Assembly: GCA_021521415.1 (NCBI GenBank)
Contig: JAIQDT010000833.1
Span: 496,001-560,000 of the forward strand
Origin: Bidens hawaiensis
Lineage: Eukaryota; Streptophyta; Magnoliopsida; Asterales; Asteraceae
Length of the DNA stretch: 64,000 bases
Direction of reading: 5' to 3'
Shown here: in pieces, positions 24,843-34,636 of the stretch
Layout: the number at the start of each line of letters is the position of its first letter
Position numbering within the stretch: the first letter of the stretch is position 1
Notes under the pieces: generated by a model
Told to the model about the DNA's origin: nothing
The model's input: only the letters and a program-made list of their open reading frames with translations
Database searches by the model: none
Made by a program: the position numbers and the translations under genes

Positions 24843-25964
24843 ATGGTGGATCGTGATCGTATACATGCCCACGAAGTGCTAATGAACGACTATTTTGTGG
24901 AGGAGCCGAAATACAATGACGAGACGTTCAGGGATCGGTTTCGTTTGCCGAAATCTTTATTTTTAAAGATTGTAGCGGACGTCGAAGCAAGCGAAGAATG
25001 GTTTCAAGAATCTTACGACGCGAGGGGCAAACGAAGTTTTACAGCGCTTCAAAAATGCACATCCGCTATTCGTCAATTAGCGACAGGTAACCCACCCGAT
25101 CAATTCGATGAATACTTACAAATGTCTCAGAGAACTTCACGTGAATGTCTGCAATTCTTTTGTAATGCGATTATTAAATTGTATGGCAAAGAATTTCTAC
25201 AAAAACCAACAAGACACGACATTACACGTCTTTACGCCACGCATGAGACTAGAAGGCATTTTCCAGGAATGCTCGGTAGTATCGACTGTACACATATCGA
25301 ATGGAGGAATTGTCCACAGGAGTTTCGAGGGGCGTATGTTAGGGGTGATATCAAACGACCGACTATCGTACTTGAAGCGGTTGCGTCAAATGATTTATGG
25401 ATTTGGCGTTCTTATTTTGGTGTTCCTGACTCAAACAACGACATCAGTGTTCTATACACATCACCGTTGTTTCAAAGCGTGACAAATGGTACCGCACCCT
25501 TCTGTCCGTATTTTGTCAACGGGAGATATTACAGACGTGGCTACTTTCTTGTCGATGGTATCTACCCGGCATGGTCTGTTTTTGTGAAAGCCTTTTCGTT
25601 TCCTGTCGAGATCAAGGAAAAGGCATTCAAGAAGTTGCAAGAATCGGCAAGAAAAGATGTCGAGAGAGCTTTCGGTGTCTTAAAGGGTAGATGGTGCATA
25701 CTTAGTCGACCGGTTCGTGCAATGAAAAAACCCATGATCTCTAGCATGTTATATGCATGCATCATATTGCACAATATGCTAATAAAAGAAGACGGACGTG
25801 CAATTTCTCCAAATTGGATGCCGGATCCTCCTACTCAAGTTCCTGTTCCTGAGAACGTGCAATTAGGCTTGCGGAACGAAGATATTCACCATCGGTTGAG
25901 ATATGATCTAGTTGAACTTGTAGGTTCTTTAGGTTTGGAATTTCCGAATTCGGACGAGGAGTAG
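24843..25964 (+). CDS. PIF/Harbinger-type transposase (plant transposon protein, HARBI1-like)
   Basis: Uninterrupted frame of 373 codons from the first ATG. Numbering from the open-frame position 24798, the DDE triad is D163 in GSIDCTHIEW, D253 in LVDGIYPAW and E289 in VERAFGVLKGRW, all in the usual order for the DDE_4/plant-transposon nuclease. An acidic serine-rich N-terminus is open upstream to about 24717, where the codon before DFPSNSF is ATA; relatives I recall begin with Met-Asp-Phe there, so the original start may have been lost by an ATG to ATA change. The next start used here removes about 42 residues but leaves the catalytic core. Role: cutting and joining element ends at TWA-type targets. 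No introns evident. Confidence 0.9.
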   Translation: MVDRDRIHAHEVLMNDYFVEEPKYNDETFRDRFRLPKSLFLKIVADVEASEEWFQESYDARGKRSFTALQKCTSAIRQLATGNPPDQFDEYLQMSQRTSRECLQFFCNAIIKLYGKEFLQKPTRHDITRLYATHETRRHFPGMLGSIDCTHIEWRNCPQEFRGAYVRGDIKRPTIVLEAVASNDLWIWRSYFGVPDSNNDISVLYTSPLFQSVTNGTAPFCPYFVNGRYYRRGYFLVDGIYPAWSVFVKAFSFPVEIKEKAFKKLQESARKDVERAFGVLKGRWCILSRPVRAMKKPMISSMLYACIILHNMLIKEDGRAISPNWMPDPPTQVPVPENVQLGLRNEDIHHRLRYDLVELVGSLGLEFPNSDEE

Positions 25965-26080
25965 ATTGTTTAATGTAACTTTTATTTTTTTTAATTTACT
26001 ATTGTTTTTAATTTTTAAGTTGTAAAAACTATCCAAAAAAAAAAAATTTCCATCACACCACACCACCACCCCTACCAAAA

Positions 26081-26100
26081 TTCCATCACTAGTGATGGAA
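26081..26100. repeat. 20-bp perfect palindrome in Harbinger 3' region
   Basis: TTCCATCACTAGTGATGGAA, sharing the CATCAC half-site with the 5' subterminal palindromes. Confidence 0.85.
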
Positions 26101-26558
26101 AGTGGTGAGGTAAGGTGGCACACTTGTATTGGTGGGAGCAAGTGATGGTTTTTAAACCACCCCCACCCCCCTGAGCAAATCCATTTCCTTCGTTATTTTT
26201 GGTGTGAAAATCGTCTCCGCGAAAACCATCTCCTCCGTGATGTTTGGTCATGTTTTCATCCCCACCGTGAGTTTTCCAAAAAAGTTGAAAATCGTGTTTT
26301 TTTTATATTCGTTTGACCAGACGTATTCACGTGAATTTGTCTTTTCACATAAAACCCACCTAATCATCATCTTCATCTTTATCTTCTTCACATAATCTAC
26401 CAACAACCTCCTCCCTCCACCACCGCCGCCACCCATCTCCTTCCTCGACAAACTCCAAGACCTCACCCTTTTCCGGCGAGCCACCGCCACCACCGGAAAT
26501 TCATACGGATTCGCCGGAAAAGGGTGAGGTCTTGGAGTTCGTCAGGGAAGGAGATGGG

Positions 26559-26747
26559 TAGGGATGGCAGCAAAACCTACCTGAAACCCGACATAATTGG
26601 GACGGGTCTTACCCGTCCCATTAGGGTTTGGGACGGGTCTGGGATTAATTTTTAAATTTTTCGTAGGTTTGGGACGGGTCTAGGATTTCTAATATACCCG
26701 ATTGTCCGACCCGATTACCCGATAACTGTATATATCTATCTATCTAT

Positions 26748-26798
<51 letters not shown>

Positions 26799-27123
26799 AT
26801 ATAGTATTTCTAATTTGTGTTAAGTGTTTTATTAAGTTTTTTACATTATGGTAATGTTCAAGATTATTAAAGGATATTGTGTGTGTACATATATATATCA
26901 ACAAGCAATCAATTAAAAAAACATATTGACCAGTTATATATTGTCAAAAATCGATGGGTATTTTTAATAAACTAACGGGTATACCCAAAACCCATGAGTA
27001 TGCCCGAGACCCGATGGATAATTACCCGATAAATACCCGACGGGTCTAGGACAGGGTCTTATAAACGGGTCCGGGTCTGGGAATACCTAGACCCGTCTCA
27101 GACCCGACCCATTGTCATCCCTA
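26559..27123. mobile_element. hAT-type MITE inside the right fold-back arm
   Basis: 565 bp starting TAGGGATGGCA and ending TGTCATCCCTA, flanked by a perfect 8-bp duplication GAGATGGG (26551-26558 and 27124-27131). Terminal regions are rich in GACGGGTC/GACCCG words in inverted sense. Internally it carries a TATC/CATA/CA/TA microsatellite at about 26735-26800. No transposase. Confidence 0.9.
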
Positions 27124-27561
27124 GAGATGGGTGGTGGCGGCTACGGAGGGAGGAGGTTGTTGGTGGATTATGTGAAGAAGATGAAGATGATGATTTGGTG
27201 GGTTTTATGTGAAAAGATGAAATTCACGTGAAATTCATTTTGTCAGACGAATTTAAAAAAAAAACACAATTTTCAACTTTTTTTGAAAACTCACGGCGGA
27301 GATGAAACATGACCAAACATCACGTAGGAAATGGTTTTCGCATAGACGATTTTCACACCAAAAATAACGGGAGAGATGGATTTGATCATAAAATTTATCG
27401 AGTGGGGTCAGACTCTTTACATGAGTCAGCATTTTAGGGGCAGTTAAAATTCTTCGGCGGGAAACCAAATGGTTTTGGTTTGATTATTTTTGGATTTTTT
27501 TTTTAAATTTGGTCTATTTTGAGTTTATCTATCATAATTTAGCATATTTTTGGAATTTTCC

Positions 27562-28200
27562 CATTACGATATCATGAAATCAATACAGTATTCAATAGTA
27601 AACCGATGTATATTTATTCGAAGAATGTGTGGGCATGTGAGAAAATGAATAATAATAAAAAATTTAGTCGACCAAACACCAGGTCACGTGAAGTTATTTT
27701 GGGGTTTACCTTTTCGATCACCTCAGACTTTTATGGTATTTCTTAGATCAGCCATCGTTACTCCCTATAATCCAATACTTGCTATACAATTAAGGACGAT
27801 TGTGATAATACTCATCCCCTATCTATTGGATAAAAATGAAGTAGAAGAGCTAAAACTTTTAATTGAACAAATTCAAACTTGAAAAGGATCTTTCTGATTC
27901 TCGAAGGGGCTACAATCTACTAGTCATCCGCTATCGGGTATACACATATCGTATTGGGAATACCTGTCGAGTATTAGGTATGTGTATACCCTACGAATAA
28001 ACGTGGTCCTAGGGGTGTAAACGAGTGAAGTTGTGCATGAGCTTCTCGAGCTTTTTTTGCTAAAAGCTCGAACCAAACTAAGGTAAAACGACTAAAAATA
28101 AGCTCATTTGATAAGATAAGCCTAATCTTTACTTATCAACCTCTAGTAAGCTAGTTAGCCGGAGGAGCCTATTATTTAAACAATTTTATTATATATATAT
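27562..28200. other. non-genic; possible hAT MITE left end at 28009
   Basis: No gene supported; a 64-codon frame at 27688-27882 is unrecognised. TAGGGGTGTAAACGAG near 28009 followed by GAGCTTCTCGAGC looks like a hAT MITE left end, but its right end was not found. Confidence 0.35.
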
Positions 28201-29647
28201 GTTTAAGTTCAGACGAGAAATGACATTACTGCGAGAAATTAATATAAGCCACTAGTTTTATTTTAGATTTTAATTTTCTTAAAAATAAATGAAAAAGATG
28301 TAAATGCAATAATAAATGCACATTCTCTCTTCAATTAATACAATTAATATAATCATAATAAATTTCTCACTAATTAATATACTTAACTAATTTAACTATA
28401 ATAATTAAAAAGATAAAAACACTAATTTAGTTTTATAATTTATTTATCTCCTCTTCATTTTATCCAACAAAAATATAATTTATTCATATAATAATATTTC
28501 TTTATATTAAAAAAAACATTTTCTTTCCACTCAATTTATTAGCATGTATCAACGCATAATTTTTAACAATAAATATCAAAACATAATATTTTTTTCAATT
28601 GATATACCTAGAAAAATTATTGTGATAAATAATAATAAAAAATATCATAAAAATGTGTCCATTAAATATAAACAATAAATATACAACATACACAAAATTA
28701 TATAACCTACGCTTGTTTTGAGCAATAAAAACGTACAACATACATACAACTTACATATGTAATTCGACATCAACAATTATATAAACTACACTAAGATACA
28801 CATATCCTATATGTGTGTATGTTATATATTTTTCACGTGTAGGTTATATGTTTTCTTATTCTTAGAACAAGTGTGGGCTATATGTTTTTGTGTAGGTTGT
28901 ATATTTTTTATTGACATTTAATGCAAACATGTGTAAGAGAGTTTTTGTATTATTCATCATAATGTAACTACGCGTTGATGGATATTGATATATTGAGTTG
29001 GAATAAATTGGTTTTGGATAGAAAGAAATGTTAATATACGAATAAAATGTATTTGTGTAGGATAAAATTTTCGTATGTTTGTTATATGTTTTTCGTGTGT
29101 AGGTTATACGTTTTCATGTGCGTGTGCATTTTATTGATGCTGAATTTTGTGTGTAAGTTATATGTTTTTCGTATGTAGGTTATATGTTTTCTTATTTTTA
29201 GAACAATTTTAGGTTATATGTTTTTGTGTAGGTTTTATATTTTTTTGTTGATATTTAATGCAAACATGTGTAAGATAGTTTTTCATACTATTCATCACAA
29301 TGTAACTACGTGTTGATGGATATTTATATATTGAGTTGGAAGAAATTGGTTTTGGATAGAAAAAAATTTTAATGTATAAATAAATTATACCCGTGTTGGA
29401 TAAAAATTCAAGAAAGAAAAAATAAGTTATAAAAATAAATGAATTTTTTATATTTTCCAATTATAATAATTTAATTAGTCATATTAATTGAATAGATAAC
29501 TATTATGGTTTATTAGTTATATTAATTAAAGAGAAAGAATGCATTTATACTTTCTTCATTTATATTTATGCATTTAAAACCTAAAATAAAATTAGTGGTC
29601 CATATTCATTTCTTGCAGTAATATTGTTTCTCGCCTGAACCATCCCC
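28201..29647. mobile_element. 1.45-kb TIR element lodged in a TA repeat
   Basis: Inverted ends of about 68 bases: left GTTCAGACGAGAAATGACAT, right read inward GTTCAGGCGAGAAACAATAT, continuing in parallel through TTACTGC, GAGAAAT/AAGAAAT, CCACTAG/CCACTAA and TTTTATTTTAG. Flanks are TA runs at 28188-28200 and 29648-29664. Interior holds an internal duplication and no coding. Confidence 0.75.
28841..29415. repeat. internal duplication, period about 336 bp
   Basis: AGGTTATATGTTTTCTTATT occurs at 28841 and 29177; both are followed by AATGCAAACATGTGTAAGA, CACAATGTAACTACG/CATAATGTAACTACG and TTGGTTTTGGATAGAAA. Confidence 0.85.
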
Positions 29648-29664
29648 TATATATATATATATAT

Positions 29665-29939
29665 GTATGTATGTGTGTGTTATGATCATTAGAACTACTT
29701 GAAACTACTTGTGAAAGGCTGATAGTTGTGAGACTAGTTAGTTTTATGATTTGGTATAGTGGTGTTAACATATACAACTATTTGATTATGTTTTATGATT
29801 TGGTATATGGTTGTGTTTATCTATACAACTATTTGATTATAGTATTAAAGTAAATAAACAATGTAAAATCAAAAATAATTATTCTTTTGATTCTATCGAA
29901 TTTTCTTTGACCGAAATGATAGAAATTTTGAAGCAAAGC
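29665..29939. other. short AT-rich non-genic stretch
   Basis: Contains a near-repeat of TTTTATGATTTGGTATA at about 29741 and 29790. Nothing else supported. Confidence 0.5.
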
Positions 29940-30358
29940 ATGGTAGCTAAATCGGTCGCAAAGAACCCGATGGCTAAATCAGTTCGGTTGCGATTGTGGT
30001 CGCTAATAGTTCAGTCGATTGTGGTCGCAAACAGTTTGGTGTCGTTGCAATCTCCGTCGTAAAAGTTTGGTCACAAAATTGGCCACAGAAAAGATTTCGT
30101 CGCAAATGCGGTCGCAATCTCGTTCGTAAAAAGTTCGGTCACAAAATCAGTTGCAAAAAAAATCCGGTCGCAAATTCGGTTGCTAAATTTGCCACCGAAA
30201 CTCCAGTGGCAAAATCGGACGCAACAATATTTTCGGTCGCAAAATAATTGCCGACCAAGGTTTAACCGACCGTCAAAACCGGTAGCAATTCGGTCGCAAA
30301 GGGCATTCGCAACCGATTTGCGACCGAACGGCGGTTGCAAATGCCCAGTTTTCTAGTG
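29940..30358 (-). mobile_element. CACTA transposon terminus with subterminal repeats
   Basis: The minus strand begins CACTAGAAAACTGGGCATTT at 30358, the CACTA hallmark, followed for about 400 bases by many degenerate copies of TTGCGACCGAA in both orientations, the usual subterminal array bound by CACTA transposase. No matching terminus was found to the left, so this is a single end, probably a deletion derivative. Confidence 0.75.
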
Positions 30359-30738
30359 GTGGACCATAAGTGATAGAAGGGTGGGATTGATGTGTATTGG
30401 GACCCATAAGTGTCATAAAAGGTAGTCATTAGACTTATATGACACCTTACTTGTAGTAATGAGACCCGTATGAGTAAGAAAATATTGACGTTTTGTTTGA
30501 TCATAGTGGTTCTAAATGAGATGGCGACTTATAACTTGGATTGTGTTGGATTGTGCGTGTGAGACTATGAGATACCATGTATGATTGTATGGGAATGACA
30601 TGTAAAGATATATGCAAGCGGAAATGTTGAAAAATTACCAATTGACCCTCATGGAGGGTATAATATGCCCACTAGTGTATTAGATTCCAGCTTGTTGATG
30701 TTTATAAACTATTCGGACACGATCTTGAAAAACTATTT
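30359..30738. other. non-genic
   Basis: Nothing recognisable beyond general intergenic sequence. Confidence 0.5.
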
Positions 30739-30749
30739 ATCCATAAAAA

Positions 30750-31047
30750 TTAGGGGCATTTACATATATCCACTTCCTAAGTTCCTTTATTACATATTTA
30801 CCCAACCCTTAAAAATCAATTACATATTTTCCCTTCACCACATATATCACATATTTCCCCATTTCATTAAAATTAACTAAAAAATAACTATTTTACACTT
30901 AATGACCTAGTTAAAGACTTATTTACATATATCTCTTTCTAACAAAAATAATTACATATATCCCCAATTTAGCCCAAAGTGAGTCCGCTAAGACAAACAT
31001 ATCAAAGCTACTAAAAGGCTTAAGGCGGAGCCATATGTAAAAGTTTC

Positions 31048-31084
<37 letters not shown>

Positions 31085-31559
31085 GCTAGTACTTAGGTGT
31101 AGCTAATGTTACAAAAGTGAAATGAATATTATTTAATATAAGAACTATAGTCTGAGTTATTTACTTGGATTTACTCAAATGGACATATGTCTAGATTTAA
31201 TAATTTAAATTTATGGATATTATTTTCGAAATATCACTCAACGCACTGAAATCTTAAATGATACAAGTTGAAATTCATCTCAAATGTTTCTAACTTTTAT
31301 AAAACTTTTAATCCCTTTATTAATACTATTATTATTAACATATTATTGGATTCAACTTTTTAATCATTAGCAAATATCAAAAATATTTTTTACATAGTTA
31401 ATAAGCTAAATATTTCTAATATGGGTGGCGTATAAACAAATTTTATCATATAATAAAAGTAAAAGGGTAATTGCATGCTAAAAGGGGAAATATGTAATTA
31501 AGATTTTAACATTGGGGAGATATGCAATTAAGAGGCTTAATGAGGGGATATATATAAAA
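30750..31559. mobile_element. Mutator-like MITE, 810 bp
   Basis: Flanked by an exact 11-base repeat ATCCATAAAAA (30739-30749, 31560-31570), in the 9-11 bp range of Mutator-like elements. Inward ends resemble each other (TTACATATATCCACT... against TTATATATATCCCCT...) and both arms hold TACATATTTCCCC / TACATATTTACCC words in inverted sense. A (TTA)n run is at 31050-31084. Not coding. Confidence 0.6.
31050..31084. repeat. (TTA)n microsatellite
   Basis: About eleven TTA units. Confidence 0.9.
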
Positions 31560-31640
31560 ATCCATAAAAAGGCTATAAGAAAGCATAGAAGTGTTTCATT
31601 AGCTATAATTTGCATCATTAATTAACGATCCAATATGAAG

Positions 31641-31758
31641 GGGGTGTTTGGAATTCCTTATTTCAACCTCTTTATAACTTATGACTATAAGTCATAAGTT
31701 ACAAAAGTATAATTTATAACTTATTGTTCTCATAATTTTTAACTTACCCCAAACACCT
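31641..31758. mobile_element. possible small Tourist-like MITE
   Basis: GGGGTGTTTGG on the left faces CCCCAAACACC on the right, 118 bp apart, with a near-perfect hairpin TAACTTATGACT...AGTCATAAGTTA between (about 31674-31700). The GGTGTTTGG end is typical of Tourist/PIF MITEs, but no clear TWA duplication is seen. It lies about 0.3 kb upstream of the presumed NAC 5' region. Confidence 0.4.
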
Positions 31759-34636
31759 TATAACTTTTTAGAAAAGTTATAAGTCATAAGTAGGGTAAAA
31801 TATGCAATTCACCCCCGATGTTTTCCGATCTTGAGGAAAAGAGGAAATTAATTTTGATTTGAGAAGGGGCGTAAAATCGAGAAATATTTTGATTTGAGAA
31901 GGGGCGTAAAATCGAGAAAAAAAGTATTTCTTACATTCGGTATGTATCATTTAATAATGTTAGATAATTGTACTTGATTAATATTCATAGAATATAAGTG
32001 TCTTAAGAGAGACCAAAGACCCCAAAGTGGAAATCTTCCCAAACAAGGGTATGTGGGTGCCCTTTAAGTTATATCATGCCTTCACATTCTTAAACCTTAC
32101 CCATCTCTCTCTCTCTATCTCTCTCACATACACGCACACACAAAATGTCTTAAAAAAGCTGAAAGGAAGAGATAATATTCTGGTATTTTATGTGTGTTTG
32201 TATGTCAATATATATGTATATCCATGTTTGCATGTATGTATGAGTTGGTGTGGTCTCTATCAGTAGCTGGTGGCCGGTGGTGGAGTATTAGTATATGACC
32301 GCCACCTTTTTTCCGCATCATCTTCCTCCCTTTTTTTAGCAGGAAGCTTTACCGGCAATCAAGGTCTTCATATACACAATAAAGGTATCTCTAGAATTAA
32401 GTAAGATGCCCTTTTGTGTTTTCCACTCTTTCTGTTTATGTTCTTCAAACAACCAAAAAACAACTTTTCGTGCCTTGTGTTTTTGTTGTCATTAGATTCC
32501 TCGGGATCTGATGTGTTATTAAGACAGCAAAAAACAAAAAGTTTTTTTCCTTCAATTCCCGAGTAAATTAACACCCTTTTGGATCTCAAACATTCCTTTT
32601 GTTCTCTGCCTTTTCTTTCTCTATAATCATCATCCACTGCTAGAATAACAACCAGATCTATTTAGAAGGTTTTGTTTTTATCTATATGCTTCATCTTCTT
32701 CTTGATCTTCTTTGTTTAAAGAGTCTTTTTATTTATGTATGTGTTTCCTAGGAATATCAATTCATGTTTTGATTTGGTTTTCAATCTACGTTTTATCATA
32801 CCAGATTTGGTTGTAGAAAAATATAGATTAAAAAAAGTGATTAACTTGTAGTTGGCAATATATAACCTGTTCAAAACGAATCAATATGTTTTCCTTTTAG
32901 TCTTGATGGATTGTGTGTGTGTGTGTGTGTAATTTCTGATTTGAGCTTGATCTTCTAGCTAGATCTTTCAAGATTGACGCCTGAGAAGAAAAAAAAACTT
33001 CTTGATTGATCTATGCACTACTATATGTTTAATTTGGGGCGTTTTAGTATGTTATCAATGTTAAGTTGTATAATTTTTATGCATTATTTTCAGGTATTAA
33101 CTTTTGTTTGAGTGGTGCAAAACTTGAGTGGTTTTCCTCAAGAAAAAGCAAACTTGAGTAGTTTTTTTCTTGATAATCAAGTAAGAAAAGGGTGCTTCTC
33201 CCATGCGAATGCATGGCAGAAACATTGTCCACACATGTCATTTCATTTTGTTCACATCATTTACATTCTACCCTACACCATCTTTTCTCCTATATACCAT
33301 TAAACAAGAATGCCCCTCATTTAATGATGTATTTGATTCATCTTCTTCTATGTTAAAAATACTTTCTATATTAAACAAGATATAATTTCCCTCACTAATT
33401 AAACATGTATTTGATCAATTTATAAAATTAAAATACTCATAGGATAACATATAGTGAGGTTGATCATAAGTCTTCCGCAATAATGTCAAGGGTTTGTATC
33501 TCGGAGAGTATCTGTTAAAACTTCCATTCCTAGGAGCTTGCGCGCCCTTTTGTAAACACCAGATTATAGTGTTTTTGTTACTTACCAAGTATATGTACGG
33601 CTTGATGTGAGTGTGAAAATTAAGAACCTTTTTGGTTATACTGATTCCCCTCAAGGTATTAGGTTCCATGAGAGTTCATAATATGATATGATCTTTATAT
33701 TAAGTTATGTACTTTATGAGAATTTATAGAATGTAGGTTGCTCTCTTTGCTTTTATTTACTTGTTTCTTTGTATGCTAAGTTAGCAGTTTCTAGTGCATG
33801 CATAATAATGAAAGCACCTATATATAGACATACAGTTAATGCAATAGGATGTCTTTCGTTTAATTTGAGCTAACGTTTGAGCTTCATATAGGCCACGAGT
33901 TTATAAGATGCCACTAGAAACTCAAAGACATCAACTCATGACATAGTTAAGAAGTAAGTTTTGGTTTCCTTTAAATGGTTCTTTGTATAAAACCTGAAGT
34001 TACTGCAAACTCTAAATACTTGCAACCATGAAACAAATTCATCTTTATTTGGAATGGCATGAAGCAAATTTATCTGTTCTTGTTAATCAAGCTAGCACCA
34101 AACAAATATATTCATTTCCTCTTTCTGTATTTGCATTTGCTTATGTATTGAACTTTTCTATTTATATAACTATTTTTGAAAAAATTAAGCAATTTAGACG
34201 TCGATCACGGTAGTTAACGGCACAGGATAATATAGCCCCATGAAATGCAAAACTGGTGTATGATGTGGCATAAGTCGAGGCATTCCAAAAACAATTGACA
34301 ATCTCCTAGCTCCAATTTCTTCACATTAAGTGATAATTAGTTGTGGACTATAATAAGGAGCTAATTCAAATCACTTATTAGCTTCATATTTGCCTTTTGG
34401 TTTAGTAACAGACTATCATTTCATGCCAGAAGTTATCATCAAAACAACTGCCTGCATTGGTTTTTTATTCTACTTGTGGCCTGATCGATCAAGATATCAA
34501 TATAACTTATTGGATGATCTTTTAACACGTGCTGATTGAGACTATATTGGCATAATACCCCTTCTTTAACAATAATCGCTGACAATGTTGTGATCATTTG
34601 CAGATTGCAGGTTTGAGATCATACACCTTTGAGAGA
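31759..34636 (+). promoter_or_regulatory. upstream region and probable 5' UTR intron of the NAC gene
   Basis: No coding is convincing here. 32100-32135 is a CT repeat typical of plant 5' UTRs. A splice acceptor-like TTTGCAG ends at 34604, just upstream of the NAC ATG, with AT/pyrimidine-rich DNA before it, so the leader is probably split, with a first non-coding exon near 32.0-32.7 kb. Promoter elements and the transcription start cannot be placed with confidence. Confidence 0.4.

Larger units (their letters stand above)
24348..26171 (+). mobile_element. PIF/Harbinger transposon inside the left fold-back arm
   Basis: 1824 bp flanked by the 3-bp duplication TGA (24345-24347 and 26172-26174). 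Ends are inverted: GGGAAGTGGGGTTGG on the left, GGGGGGTGGGGGTGG on the right read inward. The opposite arm of the fold-back holds the uninterrupted sequence with a single TGA (minus strand ATGATCAAATCCAT near 27375-27388), confirming the site. It carries one transposase gene; the usual partner Myb-like gene is absent, so it would need help in trans. Confidence 0.85.
24160..27561. mobile_element. long-arm fold-back element (MULE-like) with two nested transposons
   Basis: Removing the two nested elements leaves two arms of about 0.5 kb that are inverted copies: left 24160-24347 plus 26175-26490, right 26506-26558 plus 27132-27561. Paired landmarks include ATTTTTGGTGTGAAAATCG, TGATGTTTGGTCATGTTT, TTATGTGAA and GGTGAGGTCTTGGAGTT. 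The loop is only about 15 bases, at 26491-26505. Outer ends read GGATAATTC and (minus strand) GGAAAATTCC. Flanks AACTATGAT and CATTACGAT agree at six of nine positions, weak support for a 9-bp duplication. Not coding. Confidence 0.8.

Noticed and set aside
30000..30340. Possible coding frames of 83-89 codons
   Set aside because: They are by-products of the CACTA subterminal repeats and exist on both strands.
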